Positions 43,404-52,710 of a stretch of 64,000 nt of DNA are shown here, in pieces. The notes beneath the pieces were generated by a model. The model saw only the letters and a list, made by a program, of their open reading frames with translations, was not told the origin of the DNA and did no database searches. The position numbers were made by a program, and so were the translations under genes. Position 1 is the first letter of the stretch; every line of letters starts with the position of its first letter. The stretch comes from Mucilaginibacter sp. KACC 22063 (lineage in GTDB: Bacteria; Bacteroidota; Bacteroidia; Sphingobacteriales; Sphingobacteriaceae). Location of the stretch: assembly GCF_028736115.1 (NCBI RefSeq), contig NZ_CP117877.1, positions 2,790,001 to 2,854,000 of the forward strand, given 5' to 3'.

Positions 43404-44774
43404 CTACTTTCCGATACAGAACTTACTAAATATATTTTCCAGCAAATCGTCTGTGGTAACTGTACCTGTAATTTCGCCTAAGTAATGTAGTGCTTGTTTA
43501 ATGTCTATTGCTAAAAAGTCTGATGTAATCGGATTGTTGATACCATACAATACTTTGCTTAATGCTTCTTCAGTTTTTTGCAGTGCTTCCAAGTGGCGAA
43601 TGTTAGTTACCAAAGTTTCGTCGCCTGTGAGATCGCTCTTTATTGCTGTATGGTAGATCTTGTTCTTTAGCTCTTCAATATGCTGTTTCTCTTTAGCCGA
43701 TACACTGATGACATTTTCTAATGCCGGTAATTCTGAAACCTCTTCATCGGTTAACAGATCAATCTTATTAGCCACAATCAGCATTGGCATACCGGGCCTT
43801 TTCAGGCTTTCAATATCTGCGCTTAAATCTTTCTGAGTTGTTTGAGATGCATCGAATACATAAACCAATATTGCCGACTGATTGATTTTTTCCATTGTTT
43901 TTTGTACCCCAATGGCTTCAATGGTATCTGTTGCTTCTCTTATACCAGCTGTATCTGTAAGCCGGAAATTGATACCGTTGATATTTAAGATCTCTTCAAT
44001 GGTATCTCTGGTTGTACCCGCTATATGGCTTACAATTGCCCGCTCCTCATTCAACAGCGTATTCAGCAAAGTGGATTTACCAGCATTAGGCCTACCGGCA
44101 ATTACGGTATTGATGCCGTTTTTTATGGCGTTGCCCAGCTCAAATGATTGGATCAGTCGGCCGAGTATATTCAGTATATCCACAACCAATTGCTTTAACT
44201 GGTCGCGGTTGGCAAACTCTACGTCTTCTTCCGAAAAGTCGAGCTCTAATTCAATTAATGATGCAAAGTGGACCAGTTGCTCGCGCAGGCCTTTTAGCTG
44301 ATTGCTAAAACCTCCGCGCAACTGCTGCATGGCCGTTTGCTGCGAAGCTTTTGAGTTAGCTGCAATCAAATCTGCAACTGCCTCTGCCTGTGAGAGATCG
44401 AGCTGACCATTTAAGAAAGCTCTTAAAGTAAATTCGCCGGGTTGTGCAGCACGTGCTCCTTTACGAATCAGTAACTTAATTACAGATTCAATGATATATG
44501 CTGAACCGTGACACGATATCTCAACAACGTTTTCCCTAGTGTATGATCTGGGAGCAATAAAAAGCGATACCAGTACTTCGTCTAAAATGACATCTCCGTC
44601 AACGATGTGCCCAAAATGTATGGTATGCGAAGGTTGTTGAGTTAAGTCTTTACCCTTAAAAACTTTTTGGATAATGCTTAATGCCTCCAGGCCTGACAAC
44701 CGAATAATACCAATTGCACCTGAACCATTAGGAGTGGCAAGCGCCACAATAGTATCGTTAGTATGATAAATCAT
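43404..44774 (-). CDS. mnmE: tRNA modification GTPase MnmE (TrmE)
   Basis: 456 residues, full length. The N-terminal folate-binding-like domain starts IVALATPNGSGAIGIIRLSG. The inserted G domain has GRPNAGKSTLLNTLL (G1), GTTRDTIEE (G2), DTAGIRE (G3) and NKID (G4). The protein ends in the invariant FCIGK, whose Cys is needed for catalysis. With MnmG it makes the 5-carboxymethylaminomethyl group at U34 of several tRNAs. Monocistronic here. Convergent with the AraC gene. Confidence 0.97.
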   Translation of the reverse strand: MIYHTNDTIVALATPNGSGAIGIIRLSGLEALSIIQKVFKGKDLTQQPSHTIHFGHIVDGDVILDEVLVSLFIAPRSYTRENVVEISCHGSAYIIESVIKLLIRKGARAAQPGEFTLRAFLNGQLDLSQAEAVADLIAANSKASQQTAMQQLRGGFSNQLKGLREQLVHFASLIELELDFSEEDVEFANRDQLKQLVVDILNILGRLIQSFELGNAIKNGINTVIAGRPNAGKSTLLNTLLNEERAIVSHIAGTTRDTIEEILNINGINFRLTDTAGIREATDTIEAIGVQKTMEKINQSAILVYVFDASQTTQKDLSADIESLKRPGMPMLIVANKIDLLTDEEVSELPALENVISVSAKEKQHIEELKNKIYHTAIKSDLTGDETLVTNIRHLEALQKTEEALSKVLYGINNPITSDFLAIDIKQALHYLGEITGTVTTDDLLENIFSKFCIGK

Positions 44775-44836
44775 TTACTACAAAAGTCGTGATAAATTGT
44801 TGTTAATGAATATAACACTGATATATTTACCTATAC

Positions 44837-45133
44837 ATGAAATTTACCCGGGTACTTACCATATTTACCGTGATGCTGCTGTTCATGACTGCCGGCTTTC
44901 TGAGCATCATTAATGTTCAGCATGGCAACCAGCAACTCGGCGAGATAGTGCGGTTTTTCACCCCTGTTTTTAGGGTGTCCATGTACCCCTTTGTTTATCT
45001 GTCTTTGTTTATAAAGGCTAATGTCATACTCGGTTTTGTCGGTTTTGTACTTGATGTCTTATTATATTCTATCATTGTAGAATTCCTCATCATTGGAATT
45101 AATTATCTGAGAAACAGATATAATTTAATTTAA
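44837..45133 (+). CDS. Small membrane protein, unknown function
   Basis: 98 residues with three hydrophobic stretches (MKFTRVLTIFTVMLLFMTAG, about 42-60 and 64-88) and a short basic tail (NYLRNRYNLI). No family recognised. It is divergent from mnmE by 62 bp and followed by the convergent TIGR02757 gene. Codon use is ordinary for the window, which supports it as a gene. Confidence 0.65.
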   Translation: MKFTRVLTIFTVMLLFMTAGFLSIINVQHGNQQLGEIVRFFTPVFRVSMYPFVYLSLFIKANVILGFVGFVLDVLLYSIIVEFLIIGINYLRNRYNLI

Positions 45134-45184
45134 CATAGTTAACTACCTTTGAAGAAGAGTATTCAATATTAATTACCTTAATAC

Positions 45185-46030
45185 CTACAGGCCAAAACCA
45201 AACTTTTCTTCTATTCCTAACCCAAATAAGGCAAAATCATATTTTACGGGATCGAGCGGATCAAACTGGCGCAGGTGTTCTGTGAGTTCAACAGCAGTTT
45301 GCCAATCGGTTTGTTTGCGGGTTATTAGTTTTAGATTTCTTGCTACACGGTCTACGTGTAAATCGCAGGGCATAATAAGTTCTGCAGGTTTCAACCTGTT
45401 CCATAGTCCAAAATCAACACCGCAATCATCTTTACGCACCATCCATCTTAAAAACATATTCAGTCGCTTACAGGTTGATTTTTGTGATGGCGATGAAATA
45501 TGTTTTTTAGTGCGGTGCGGATAGTCGGGTAATGAAAAGAAATATGAGCGAAAATGATTGAGGGATGATTCAACCCCCTGCCCCCCTAAAGGGGGAATAA
45601 AAGATTTATATTTAGAATGAGGCAATTGAGATTCTACCTCCCCCTTTAGGGGGGCGGGGGGCTTCAAAAAAGCATCCTCCAGGCTGTCGAAATTCTCGTA
45701 ATGATACCTGAAAAACTGAATAAAATACAGCGTATCGGTATCGTTAAATGTGCGGTGTTTAAAGGTTAAAAGCTTTTTCAGATCCGGTTCCTGGTGATTG
45801 ATAATAAAATCATAAGGAGCGCCATCCATAAGTGTTATGAGTTCACGGCATTTTTTGATGATGGTAACACGCTGTCCCCAAGCTAATATTGCCGCCCAAA
45901 AGCCCATGATCTCAATGTCTTGTTTCAGGGTAAAGCTATGGGGAATTACAATCGGGTCGTTTTCTATAAACTCGGGACGGTTGTATTGCGCAACCTTAGC
46001 ATCAAGAAAAGCTTTAACGTCGTGAATCAT
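45185..46030 (-). CDS. TIGR02757 family protein (DUF2400) with an in-frame palindromic insertion
   Basis: 281 residues from the ATG at 46030; a TTG at 46066 lies within a repeat array and was rejected. The family features are clear: LDAKVAQYNRPEFIENDPI, MGFWAAILAWGQRVTIIKKC, LNMFLRWMVRKDDCGVDFGL and LHVDRVARNLKLITRKQTDW. The last region recalls a helix-hairpin-helix/DNA glycosylase fold, but function is unknown. Between SLEDAFLKP and SLNHFRSYFF there are about 30 extra residues (PAPLKGEVESQ through IPPLGGQGV) encoded by a palindromic repeat (45574-45661). The frame is kept, so the protein is probably still functional. Confidence 0.9.
   Translation of the reverse strand: MIHDVKAFLDAKVAQYNRPEFIENDPIVIPHSFTLKQDIEIMGFWAAILAWGQRVTIIKKCRELITLMDGAPYDFIINHQEPDLKKLLTFKHRTFNDTDTLYFIQFFRYHYENFDSLEDAFLKPPAPLKGEVESQLPHSKYKSFIPPLGGQGVESSLNHFRSYFFSLPDYPHRTKKHISSPSQKSTCKRLNMFLRWMVRKDDCGVDFGLWNRLKPAELIMPCDLHVDRVARNLKLITRKQTDWQTAVELTEHLRQFDPLDPVKYDFALFGLGIEEKFGFGL
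45574..45661. repeat. 88-bp palindromic repeat element inside the TIGR02757 gene
   Basis: The left arm 45574-45597 and right arm 45638-45661 are inverted copies of each other, matching at all but about two of 24 positions. Each arm also contains the self-complementary core CCCCCTTTAGGGGG or its mirror. G/C runs like this are known as dispersed intergenic repeats in Bacteroidota. Here the copy lies inside a coding region, at a surface-loop position. Confidence 0.8.
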
Positions 46031-46036
46031 TTTTTT

Positions 46037-46095
46037 TAGTATCAAGTAGCAAGTAGCAGGTATCAAGTACCAATGTAGCTTGATACTTGATACTA
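46037..46095. repeat. Short-word array with 12-bp inverted repeat
   Basis: The 76-bp gap between two minus-strand genes consists of variants of 7-nt words (GTATCAA, AAGTAGC, AAGTACC). TAGTATCAAGTA at 46037-46048 is the exact complement of TACTTGATACTA at 46084-46095. An inner pair GTATCAAG/CTTGATAC lies at 46060-46067 and 46079-46086. Confidence 0.75.
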
Positions 46096-46106
46096 ATTAC
46101 CCGATA

Positions 46107-47246
46107 CTAAGAAAGCGCTTTTTCCAGATCTTCCAATAAATCGTCAATGTCCTCTACCCCAACGCTTAAACGCAAAAGGTTATCCACTACACCTGCTGCT
46201 TCGCGTGTTTCTTTAGGGATAGAAGCATGCGTCATTGTAGCTGGGTGATTGATCAGGGACTCTACTCCTCCCAATGATTCGGCCAGTGTAAATACTTTAA
46301 AGTTTGATGCAATGCGGAAGGTTTCTTTCAAGTCCGCATCCTTCAAAACAATGGAAATCATGCCGCCAAAATCGCGCATTTGCTTAGCAGCAATATGATG
46401 GTTCGGATGATCTGTAAAACCTGGCCAGTAAATCTTATCAACCTTTGGATGTGTTTTTAAAAACTCGGCTACCTTACGCCCGTTCTCACAATGCGCTTTC
46501 ATACGTAGATGAAGTGTTTTAATACCACGCAGTACCAGGAAACTGTCCATCGGTCCGGGAGTAGCACCGCATGAGTTGTAAATGAACCATAAGCGTTTAT
46601 ACAATTCATCGTCGTTCAGCATTAATGCACCCATTACTACGTCAGAGTGGCCTCCAATGTATTTAGTAACCGAGTGCATTACAATATCGGCACCCAAGTC
46701 TATCGGGTTTTGCAGATATGGCGATGCAAAAGTATTATCAACTACAAGTTTCAGATTATGTGCTTTTGCTTTTTGTGCAATCGCTTCAATATCTACCACC
46801 TGCATGGTTGGATTAGTTGGCGTTTCAATCCAGATCAGTTTGGTGTTTTCGTTCACATACTGATCAATAATTGCAGGATCAGACAGGTCAAGAAAATGAT
46901 ACTTGATGCCGTAATTAGCAAAGATCTTGGTGAAGATACGGTAAGAGCCACCGTAAAGGTCGTTGCCGGTGATTACTTCGTCGCCCGGTTGTAATAGCTT
47001 CATTACAGCATCGGTAGCACCCATGCCACTTGAGAATGCCAAACCATATTTTGCATTTTCTAAAGCAGCCAGACAGTCTTCAAGTGCCTGACGGGTTGGG
47101 TTCGTTCCGCGAGAGTACTCGTAACCCTGGTTATCGCCCGGCGCTTTTTGCCAGTAAGTCGACGTTTGGTATATCGGTGTCATTACCGCACCTGTTGATG
47201 GATCGGGCTCCTGCCCTGCATGTATAGCTTTAGTTGCGAATTTCAT
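46107..47246 (-). CDS. Transsulfuration PLP enzyme (cystathionine gamma-synthase or gamma-lyase)
   Basis: 379 residues from the ATG at 47246; the longer frame to 47309 reads through a hairpin repeat and adds unrelated residues. Cys/Met-metabolism PLP family: [20 protein letters not shown], the [11 protein letters not shown] phosphate-binding motif, [23 protein letters not shown] and the PLP lysine in [12 protein letters not shown]. The family covers cystathionine gamma-synthase (MetB) and gamma-lyase (MccB); sequence alone does not separate them here. No adjacent sulfur genes help. Flanked on both sides by short-word hairpin arrays. Confidence 0.9.
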   Translation of the reverse strand: MKFATKAIHAGQEPDPSTGAVMTPIYQTSTYWQKAPGDNQGYEYSRGTNPTRQALEDCLAALENAKYGLAFSSGMGATDAVMKLLQPGDEVITGNDLYGGSYRIFTKIFANYGIKYHFLDLSDPAIIDQYVNENTKLIWIETPTNPTMQVVDIEAIAQKAKAHNLKLVVDNTFASPYLQNPIDLGADIVMHSVTKYIGGHSDVVMGALMLNDDELYKRLWFIYNSCGATPGPMDSFLVLRGIKTLHLRMKAHCENGRKVAEFLKTHPKVDKIYWPGFTDHPNHHIAAKQMRDFGGMISIVLKDADLKETFRIASNFKVFTLAESLGGVESLINHPATMTHASIPKETREAAGVVDNLLRLSVGVEDIDDLLEDLEKALS

Positions 47247-47259
47247 TGTACGTTCCGCG

Positions 47260-47327
47260 GTCCATAGTCGATAGTTCATGGACCATAGTTTTAAATTTAA
47301 AAATACCATGGACTATCAACCATGGAC
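47260..47327. repeat. Imperfect 22-bp inverted repeat upstream of the transsulfuration gene
   Basis: Arms 47260-47281 and 47306-47327 match as inverted copies at about 19 of 22 positions and are built from 7-nt words such as GTCCATA and ACTATCR. The loop is AT-rich (about 24 nt). It lies 13 bp before the start codon and 5 bp after the proS stop codon, so it would sit in the leader of the gene if the two are co-transcribed. Confidence 0.7.
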
Positions 47328-47331
47328 TAAC

Positions 47332-48804
47332 TTAATATGCCCTTGCAAATAATACCCTTTGGCTTGATGGTTTGCCGGTAAGGATACATTTGCCTTCCTC
47401 TTGTTTGTTGTTTAAAGGTATACAACGGATTGTAGCCTTGGTTTCGTCTTTAATACGTTGCTCTGTTTCTGGTGTACCGTCCCAATGTGCTGAAAGGAAG
47501 CCCGGCTTTTCGTCAAGTAAGCGTTTAAATTCTTCGTAATCGTTTACTTCCGTGGTATTCTTTTCGCGGAATTTGAAAGCTTTTTCAAAGATGTTTTTTT
47601 GAATCTCTTCCAGTAAGCCTTCAATACGGCCAGCCAAACCCTCCTGTGCAACGGTTTCTTTAGTTTTAGTATCACGGCGTGCAAGTTCAACCGTACCGTT
47701 TTGCATATCGCGGCTGCCTATGGCCACACGTAACGGAACACCTTTCAGTTCGTATTCTGCAAATTTGAAACCAGGGCGCTGTGTGTCGCGGTCATCAAAT
47801 TTAACCGAAATACCTTTTGCTTTCAGTTCGGCACTTAAACCGTTCACATAATTACGTATGTTTTGCAGCTCTTCATCGTGTTTGTAAATCGGCACTACAA
47901 CCACCTGTATAGGCGCCAGCATTGGCGGAATCACCAAACCAGCATCATCAGAGTGCGACATGATCAATGCCCCCATTAAACGGGTGGACACCCCCCATGA
48001 AGTAGCCCAAACGTAATCGAGCTTGTTTTCTTTATCGGTAAACTTCACATCAAAAGCTTTGGCAAAATTCTGCCCTAAAAAGTGCGATGTGCCTGCCTGC
48101 AGGGCTTTACCATCCTGCATTAAGGCCTCTATACAATAAGTATCAAGGGCGCCGGCAAAGCGCTCGTTTGGCGTTTTTCGGCCTTTTACCACCGGTACTG
48201 CCAGCCAATTTTCAGCAAAGTCGGCATATACGTCCAACATTTGCTCGGCCTCTGCAATCGCCTCATCGGCAGTGGCATGGGCAGTATGGCCTTCCTGCCA
48301 TAAAAATTCGCTTGTACGTAAAAACAGACGGGTACGCATTTCCCAGCGTACAACATTTGCCCATTGGTTAACCAGGATAGGCAAATCGCGGTATGATTGT
48401 ATCCAACCTTTATAAGTATTCCAGATAATGGTTTCAGAAGTTGGCCTTACAATTAATTCTTCCTCTAATTTGGCTTCTTCATCAACAATAATATTACCTT
48501 CGCCGTCGTTCTTTAAACGGTAATGTGTTACAACAGCACATTCTTTGGCGAAACCTTCCACATGACTGGCCTCTTTTGAGAAGAATGATTTAGGTATAAA
48601 TAGCGGAAAATAAGCATTGCTGTGCCCCGTGTCTTTAAACATTTTGTCTAACACGGCCTGCATTTTCTCCCAGATTGAGTAACCGTATGGTTTGATGATC
48701 ATACAGCCCCTAACCGGAGAATACTCAGCTAAATCAGCTTTTATTACTAAGTCATTAAACCATTGTGAATAATCTTCGTCTTTACTGATGATCCCCTTGC
48801 TCAT
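47332..48804 (-). CDS. proS: Prolyl-tRNA synthetase (short, archaeal/eukaryotic-type)
   Basis: 490 residues, the length of the ProRS type lacking the bacterial editing insertion. Class II motifs: [18 protein letters not shown] near the start, [13 protein letters not shown] (motif 2 region before it), [20 protein letters not shown], and [14 protein letters not shown]. The anticodon-binding domain follows after about residue 285 ([13 protein letters not shown]), with a C-terminal zinc-like extension of this ProRS class ([18 protein letters not shown]). Aminoacylates tRNA-Pro, one species of which is encoded at 29528. On the minus strand a TAAATTTG box (48863-48856) lies about 52 bp upstream. 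Confidence 0.97.
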   Translation of the reverse strand: MSKGIISKDEDYSQWFNDLVIKADLAEYSPVRGCMIIKPYGYSIWEKMQAVLDKMFKDTGHSNAYFPLFIPKSFFSKEASHVEGFAKECAVVTHYRLKNDGEGNIIVDEEAKLEEELIVRPTSETIIWNTYKGWIQSYRDLPILVNQWANVVRWEMRTRLFLRTSEFLWQEGHTAHATADEAIAEAEQMLDVYADFAENWLAVPVVKGRKTPNERFAGALDTYCIEALMQDGKALQAGTSHFLGQNFAKAFDVKFTDKENKLDYVWATSWGVSTRLMGALIMSHSDDAGLVIPPMLAPIQVVVVPIYKHDEELQNIRNYVNGLSAELKAKGISVKFDDRDTQRPGFKFAEYELKGVPLRVAIGSRDMQNGTVELARRDTKTKETVAQEGLAGRIEGLLEEIQKNIFEKAFKFREKNTTEVNDYEEFKRLLDEKPGFLSAHWDGTPETEQRIKDETKATIRCIPLNNKQEEGKCILTGKPSSQRVLFARAY

Positions 48805-48905
48805 AATGTATATTGTGGAATAGAATTTGACTATTGAAATATGTTAAATAGTCGCCAAATTTATAAATTTTAACTTTATTTGAATTCTGATTTAATCATT
48901 ACAAG

Positions 48906-49790
48906 ATGAAACGCAATATATTTCGTGGAGCGGTGCTGTTTGCCATTGTGGCATTAGCTTCATGTTCAACACAAAAGATGGCGTCAAACGCGACAGCGGA
49001 TGATGACGTTTACAACACCAAGGCAAAAGCCGGTGACCAAATGGACATGCCTATCACCTATCGTCAGGACATGTATGCAAATGGTGGAGACAACGGCAAC
49101 GGTGCAGATGACGACTACTATTACTATGATAGCTACGCATCGCGCATCAACCGTTTTAATTACAGCACACCTTTTAATTACTATGACGATTACTATTACT
49201 ACGACTACAATTCTCCGGCAACTTATGGCGGACTTGGACTTAACTCTTACGCCTATGGCGGTTATGGCTTAAGTTTGGGTATCGGCCTGGGTTATGGTTA
49301 TGGCTACGGATATCCGTATTACGGATTAGGCTTTGGCTACGGTTATGGTGGTTACCCTTATGGTTTAGGTGGTTACTATGGTTATTCGCCCTATTCTGTT
49401 TGGGGCGTAGGCTATGGTGGTGGTTATCCATTCTGGGGGGTATACTCCGCTTATGGTTACGGTTCTGCCCGTGGCGGACTTGCACGTCCTTTCCGTGGTT
49501 CGGGTGCGCCGGTTTCAGGTATGGCCAACCGCTCTGTACGTGGTATAGGTTACGGCGGCGCTTACCCTAATGCAGGTTATTATCCTGGCCGTGGTACCAA
49601 CTCCATGAACGGAAGAGGTAATTATGGTGGTAATGGTGTAAGGCAGATGCGCCCTTCACGTAGCGATTACCCTGCTTACCGTCCGGATAATACAAGTACA
49701 ACACGTGGTAATTCGTTTCCAAGCGGTGGCGGCAACAGTGGTGGTGGCCGTAGCAGCGGCGGAGGCGGCGGCCGTCCATCAAGACCTTAA
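48906..49790 (+). CDS. Gly/Tyr-rich low-complexity lipoprotein
   Basis: 294 residues. Lipobox LASC puts the lipidated Cys at residue 20. Acidic and Tyr-rich clusters (DDDYYYYDSYAS, YDDYYYYDYN) come at about 65-100. A long Gly/Tyr region follows at about 105-190 (GLGYGYGYGYPYYGLGFGYG) and a Gly/Ser/Arg tail (GGGRSSGGGGGRPSRP). Sphingobacteriaceae proteins of this type are usually annotated only as low-complexity or vitellogenin-like by composition; function is unknown. Located 17 bp before a FadL-like porin, so both probably act in the outer membrane. Confidence 0.85.
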   Translation: MKRNIFRGAVLFAIVALASCSTQKMASNATADDDVYNTKAKAGDQMDMPITYRQDMYANGGDNGNGADDDYYYYDSYASRINRFNYSTPFNYYDDYYYYDYNSPATYGGLGLNSYAYGGYGLSLGIGLGYGYGYGYPYYGLGFGYGYGGYPYGLGGYYGYSPYSVWGVGYGGGYPFWGVYSAYGYGSARGGLARPFRGSGAPVSGMANRSVRGIGYGGAYPNAGYYPGRGTNSMNGRGNYGGNGVRQMRPSRSDYPAYRPDNTSTTRGNSFPSGGGNSGGGRSSGGGGGRPSRP

Positions 49791-49807
49791 TCTAAAGCAC
49801 ATTATCA

Positions 49808-51283
49808 ATGAAAATCAAATATTTACTTAGCACAGTTGCTATAGTAGCAATTGCACAAACAACTTACGCCCAGTATGCGCAGGACGCATTAAGGTTCTCA
49901 ACCTTTCAGCCAGGTGGAACGGCACGCATAAAAGCCTTGGGTAACGCTGGTACTGCTATAGGCGGCGACCTTAGCTCTATCAGTAATAACCCGGCGGGTT
50001 TGGGCTTTTTTACGCACTCTGAATTAAGCATTACGCCAGAGTACAATGGCTCAAAAGTGAAAGCCAATTATTTTGGTAACCCTACACAGGCTACCAAAAA
50101 CAGTGGAAACCTGAGTAATGCTGCCGTTGTATTTTATGCACCTGTAAATACACCAAAAGGTGCTGATAAAAACAAGGGCTGGCTTAGCGTTAACTTTGGC
50201 GCTGCTTACGCCCGTACCAATAACTTCTATCAAAATACCTATTACAACGGTGTAAACCCAAGTAGCTCTATTGCAAATTATTATGCTGAGCAGGCATTTA
50301 ATTCCGGTATTGATCAAAGCATTTTACCAGGATGGGCTTATGACCAGAATTTAATTGATAAAACTGCCAACGGTACCAACTACCGTAGTAATGCATTGAG
50401 CGGTGTAAACCAGGCAAAAACTACTTACAGCACAGGCGGGCAATCAGAAGTTGACCTGGCTGTAGGTGCTAATTATAGCAATAAATTTTATTTGGGCTTG
50501 AGCTTGGGCATTACTGACCTTCGTTACAATACCACGAGTTATTTTGACGAAACCGGTACTGCATCTATTTTAGAAGGTAACCCGGGCGTGCCTACTAACC
50601 GTGCCTATGCTTCAACGTACACGCAAGATCAGGTGACGAGAGGTACTGGCTTTAATTTGAAATTAGGCTTTATATACAAACCAGTAGACGCATTACGTAT
50701 TGGTGCCAGCATTGCAACCCCTACCTGGTACAATATTGATGACAGTTATGGTGAAAGCTTAGCTACCCGTTATACAGGCAATGCAAATGCTGGCGGTGCA
50801 GCCGGTACTGGTGGCGACCCGTATACATTAAGCTATAACCTGCGTACGCCTTTCAGGGCATCAGGTGGTGTAGCGGTATTTATTAAAGATTATGGCTTTA
50901 TTACAGGTGATGTAGAATATCTGGATTACTCAAGCATACATCTTGACTACGATGGTGCCCAGGCAGACAATAATGATATTAAAACGCTTTATAAGTCTGT
51001 AGTAAACGCGCACGTTGGCGCCGAGATCAGGGCACAGCAACTGTATTTCAGAGGTGGTTATGGCTTGCAAGGCAATCCATTAAAACAATATGGCGGTAAC
51101 ATTAACACTGCAAGTGGTGGTATCGGCTATCGTTTTAGCAGCTATTATATCGATGCTACCTATCAACATGTTACGGGCAACAGCGTAGCATTCCCATATG
51201 AGCTGGCAACAGCCACAAGCTATGGCGCTAACTTAAAAAGCACTTATAACAATGTGTTTTTAACACTCGGCTTGAAATTTTAA
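49808..51283 (+). CDS. Outer-membrane protein of the OmpP1/FadL/TodX family
   Basis: 491 residues with signal peptide (AIAQTTYAQYA). The N-terminal hatch region has the family motif ALGNAGTAIGGDLSSISNNP-AGL. The rest is amphipathic beta strands ending NNVFLTLGLKF with terminal Phe, as needed for barrel assembly. The family takes up long-chain fatty acids or other hydrophobic compounds. Downstream of, and probably co-transcribed with, the Gly/Tyr-rich lipoprotein. A strong terminator follows. Confidence 0.92.
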   Translation: MKIKYLLSTVAIVAIAQTTYAQYAQDALRFSTFQPGGTARIKALGNAGTAIGGDLSSISNNPAGLGFFTHSELSITPEYNGSKVKANYFGNPTQATKNSGNLSNAAVVFYAPVNTPKGADKNKGWLSVNFGAAYARTNNFYQNTYYNGVNPSSSIANYYAEQAFNSGIDQSILPGWAYDQNLIDKTANGTNYRSNALSGVNQAKTTYSTGGQSEVDLAVGANYSNKFYLGLSLGITDLRYNTTSYFDETGTASILEGNPGVPTNRAYASTYTQDQVTRGTGFNLKLGFIYKPVDALRIGASIATPTWYNIDDSYGESLATRYTGNANAGGAAGTGGDPYTLSYNLRTPFRASGGVAVFIKDYGFITGDVEYLDYSSIHLDYDGAQADNNDIKTLYKSVVNAHVGAEIRAQQLYFRGGYGLQGNPLKQYGGNINTASGGIGYRFSSYYIDATYQHVTGNSVAFPYELATATSYGANLKSTYNNVFLTLGLKF

Positions 51284-51306
51284 ATAAATAAATATTATTC
51301 CATAAT

Positions 51307-51337
51307 AAAGCCCGTTCATTTATATTGAACGGGCTTT
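51307..51337. terminator. Bidirectional rho-independent terminator
   Basis: AAAGCCCGTTCA pairs exactly with TGAACGGGCTTT around a 7-nt loop. It serves both the porin gene and the convergent dps gene. Confidence 0.9.
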
Positions 51338-51362
51338 CTATTTATATTACAGGTTTACCCTT

Positions 51363-51842
51363 TTAATCTTCGTTTACGAACGAGCGCAGCATCCAGGTGT
51401 TTTTCTCCTTAAATTGCATAAAGCGGTTAACCATATCGTTAGTACCGTCGTCGCCTGCTTCAGCAGTAAGATCCATAATCTCACGTTCCATTTCAATCAA
51501 GGCAGCCATATCTTCTATAATGGCCTTCACCATGTCAACATCTTTTAAGCCAATGGTATTAATTTCCTTCAACTTTGCTGTACTGATATAATCATGGAAT
51601 GTACTGATTGGCGGCTTACCTAATGACAATATACGTTCTGCAAGTTCATCAATGGTAGTTAAAGCCGCAGTATAAAGCTCTTCAAATTTAACGTGTAGGG
51701 TAAAAAAGCTTTTGCCTTTTACATTCCAGTGGCAGCCACGCAGTTTTTGATAGTGGATATGATAGTTAGCAAGGTAGACATTCAGATGGTCTACAACCGG
51801 TTTTACTTTGCCTTCTTCGAGGCTGATTTTATTTGCGTCCAT
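51363..51842 (-). CDS. dps: Dps family ferritin-like DNA protection protein
   Basis: 159 residues from the ATG at 51842; a longer frame adds 16 residues without Dps character. Ferroxidase residues are in LRGCHWNVKG (His) and HVKFEELYTAALTTIDELAE (Glu/Asp). The end MQFKEKNTWMLRSFV is typical. Forms dodecamers that oxidise and store iron and protect DNA during oxidative stress. Minus-strand TAAATTTG at 51900-51893 is a possible -7 box, though no TTG lies at the right distance. Confidence 0.92.
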   Translation of the reverse strand: MDANKISLEEGKVKPVVDHLNVYLANYHIHYQKLRGCHWNVKGKSFFTLHVKFEELYTAALTTIDELAERILSLGKPPISTFHDYISTAKLKEINTIGLKDVDMVKAIIEDMAALIEMEREIMDLTAEAGDDGTNDMVNRFMQFKEKNTWMLRSFVNED

Positions 51843-51937
51843 AGTGATATATAGTTGAATGTAAAACGCAGGTTTTAGGCCTTTGTTCATTACAAATTTA
51901 ACCTATTAACTATAATATTGATATTTGTAATCTCTAT

Positions 51938-52696
51938 ATGGTAATTAAAATAGTTATTAGTGAAACCTTCGATGCTCCAGTTTGGCGCATGCAGATAGAC
52001 GAGCAAAAAGATGTCCTTATTGCTGAGATACGCGACGTGGTAAATAAGCAGGTTAGCTTCTCCTCTATCAGCTTAAATCCGGCTGTTGTCAATTTCAAAG
52101 ACTTAGGTTTTCATGACCGATGGCTTACCGGGTTAGAAGCCGCAAAGGATGGCGTGATACTGCTACATGGATTTCAGTCGGACATATTGCCATTACATAA
52201 GGGGCTTTTCGGAATAGACAGCCATAGTGGCGAAATGCTATGGGCAGATTATAACCTGACATTTGAACGCGTGGCAGATGATGGGATAATTGCTTCTGAT
52301 AGCCGTATACAGCCCAAAAAGTTATTTAAAATAGATCACAAAACCGGCCAGCGTGTAGAAGATGTAACTCATGTAGAATACTTTAACAGCCAAATCCGTG
52401 TTCCCGAGCTGATACCAGCAGATAAGTTACCCGCGCACTTAAAGCCATTAACGCCAGAGGGAAATATGGCACATTACCTAAGGCACAATGATTTTGAAAT
52501 TGTATCTTTGCACGCGCTTAACCGGGACAAGCTACATCAGTTTTTATTTATCTGGGACAGAGGCCATAACCTAGTTTTTGAGGATATTATTAATGACGAT
52601 ATACAAAAACTGCAACCCGAGGCGTTTATCAACTATAAAAATCAGTTAATATGGTTAAAAAACCGTAATAACTTAAAAGTTATAAATCTGTATTAG
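51938..52696 (+). CDS. DUF4905 family protein
   Basis: 252 residues, no signal peptide. The segments WRMQIDEQKDVLIAEIRD, GFHDRWLTGLEAAKDGVILL, GLFGIDSHSGEMLWADYNL and LFKIDHKTGQRV suggest beta-propeller-like repeats and match DUF4905, a family restricted mainly to Sphingobacteriaceae relatives. Function unknown. Followed after 14 bp by a LysM protein gene, so possibly co-transcribed with it. Confidence 0.8.
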   Translation: MVIKIVISETFDAPVWRMQIDEQKDVLIAEIRDVVNKQVSFSSISLNPAVVNFKDLGFHDRWLTGLEAAKDGVILLHGFQSDILPLHKGLFGIDSHSGEMLWADYNLTFERVADDGIIASDSRIQPKKLFKIDHKTGQRVEDVTHVEYFNSQIRVPELIPADKLPAHLKPLTPEGNMAHYLRHNDFEIVSLHALNRDKLHQFLFIWDRGHNLVFEDIINDDIQKLQPEAFINYKNQLIWLKNRNNLKVINLY

Positions 52697-52710
52697 ACAG
52701 TATACCCCGT

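Noticed and set aside
43882..44301. 139-codon frame on the plus strand within mnmE
   Set aside because: Antisense shadow of the G domain of mnmE, with no independent motif or spacing.
45574..45661. Terminator hairpin
   Set aside because: The palindrome lies inside a continuous reading frame with conserved protein on both sides, so it is an inserted repeat and not a transcript end.
47247..47331. Possible SAM riboswitch in front of the transsulfuration gene
   Set aside because: The 85-bp gap is filled by a simple inverted repeat built of short words and shows none of the conserved SAM-riboswitch core.
49000..49485. Thr-rich and His/Asn-rich frames overlapping the Gly/Tyr-rich lipoprotein
   Set aside because: Off-frame translations of the same low-complexity DNA; the main frame has a lipobox signal and a start codon.
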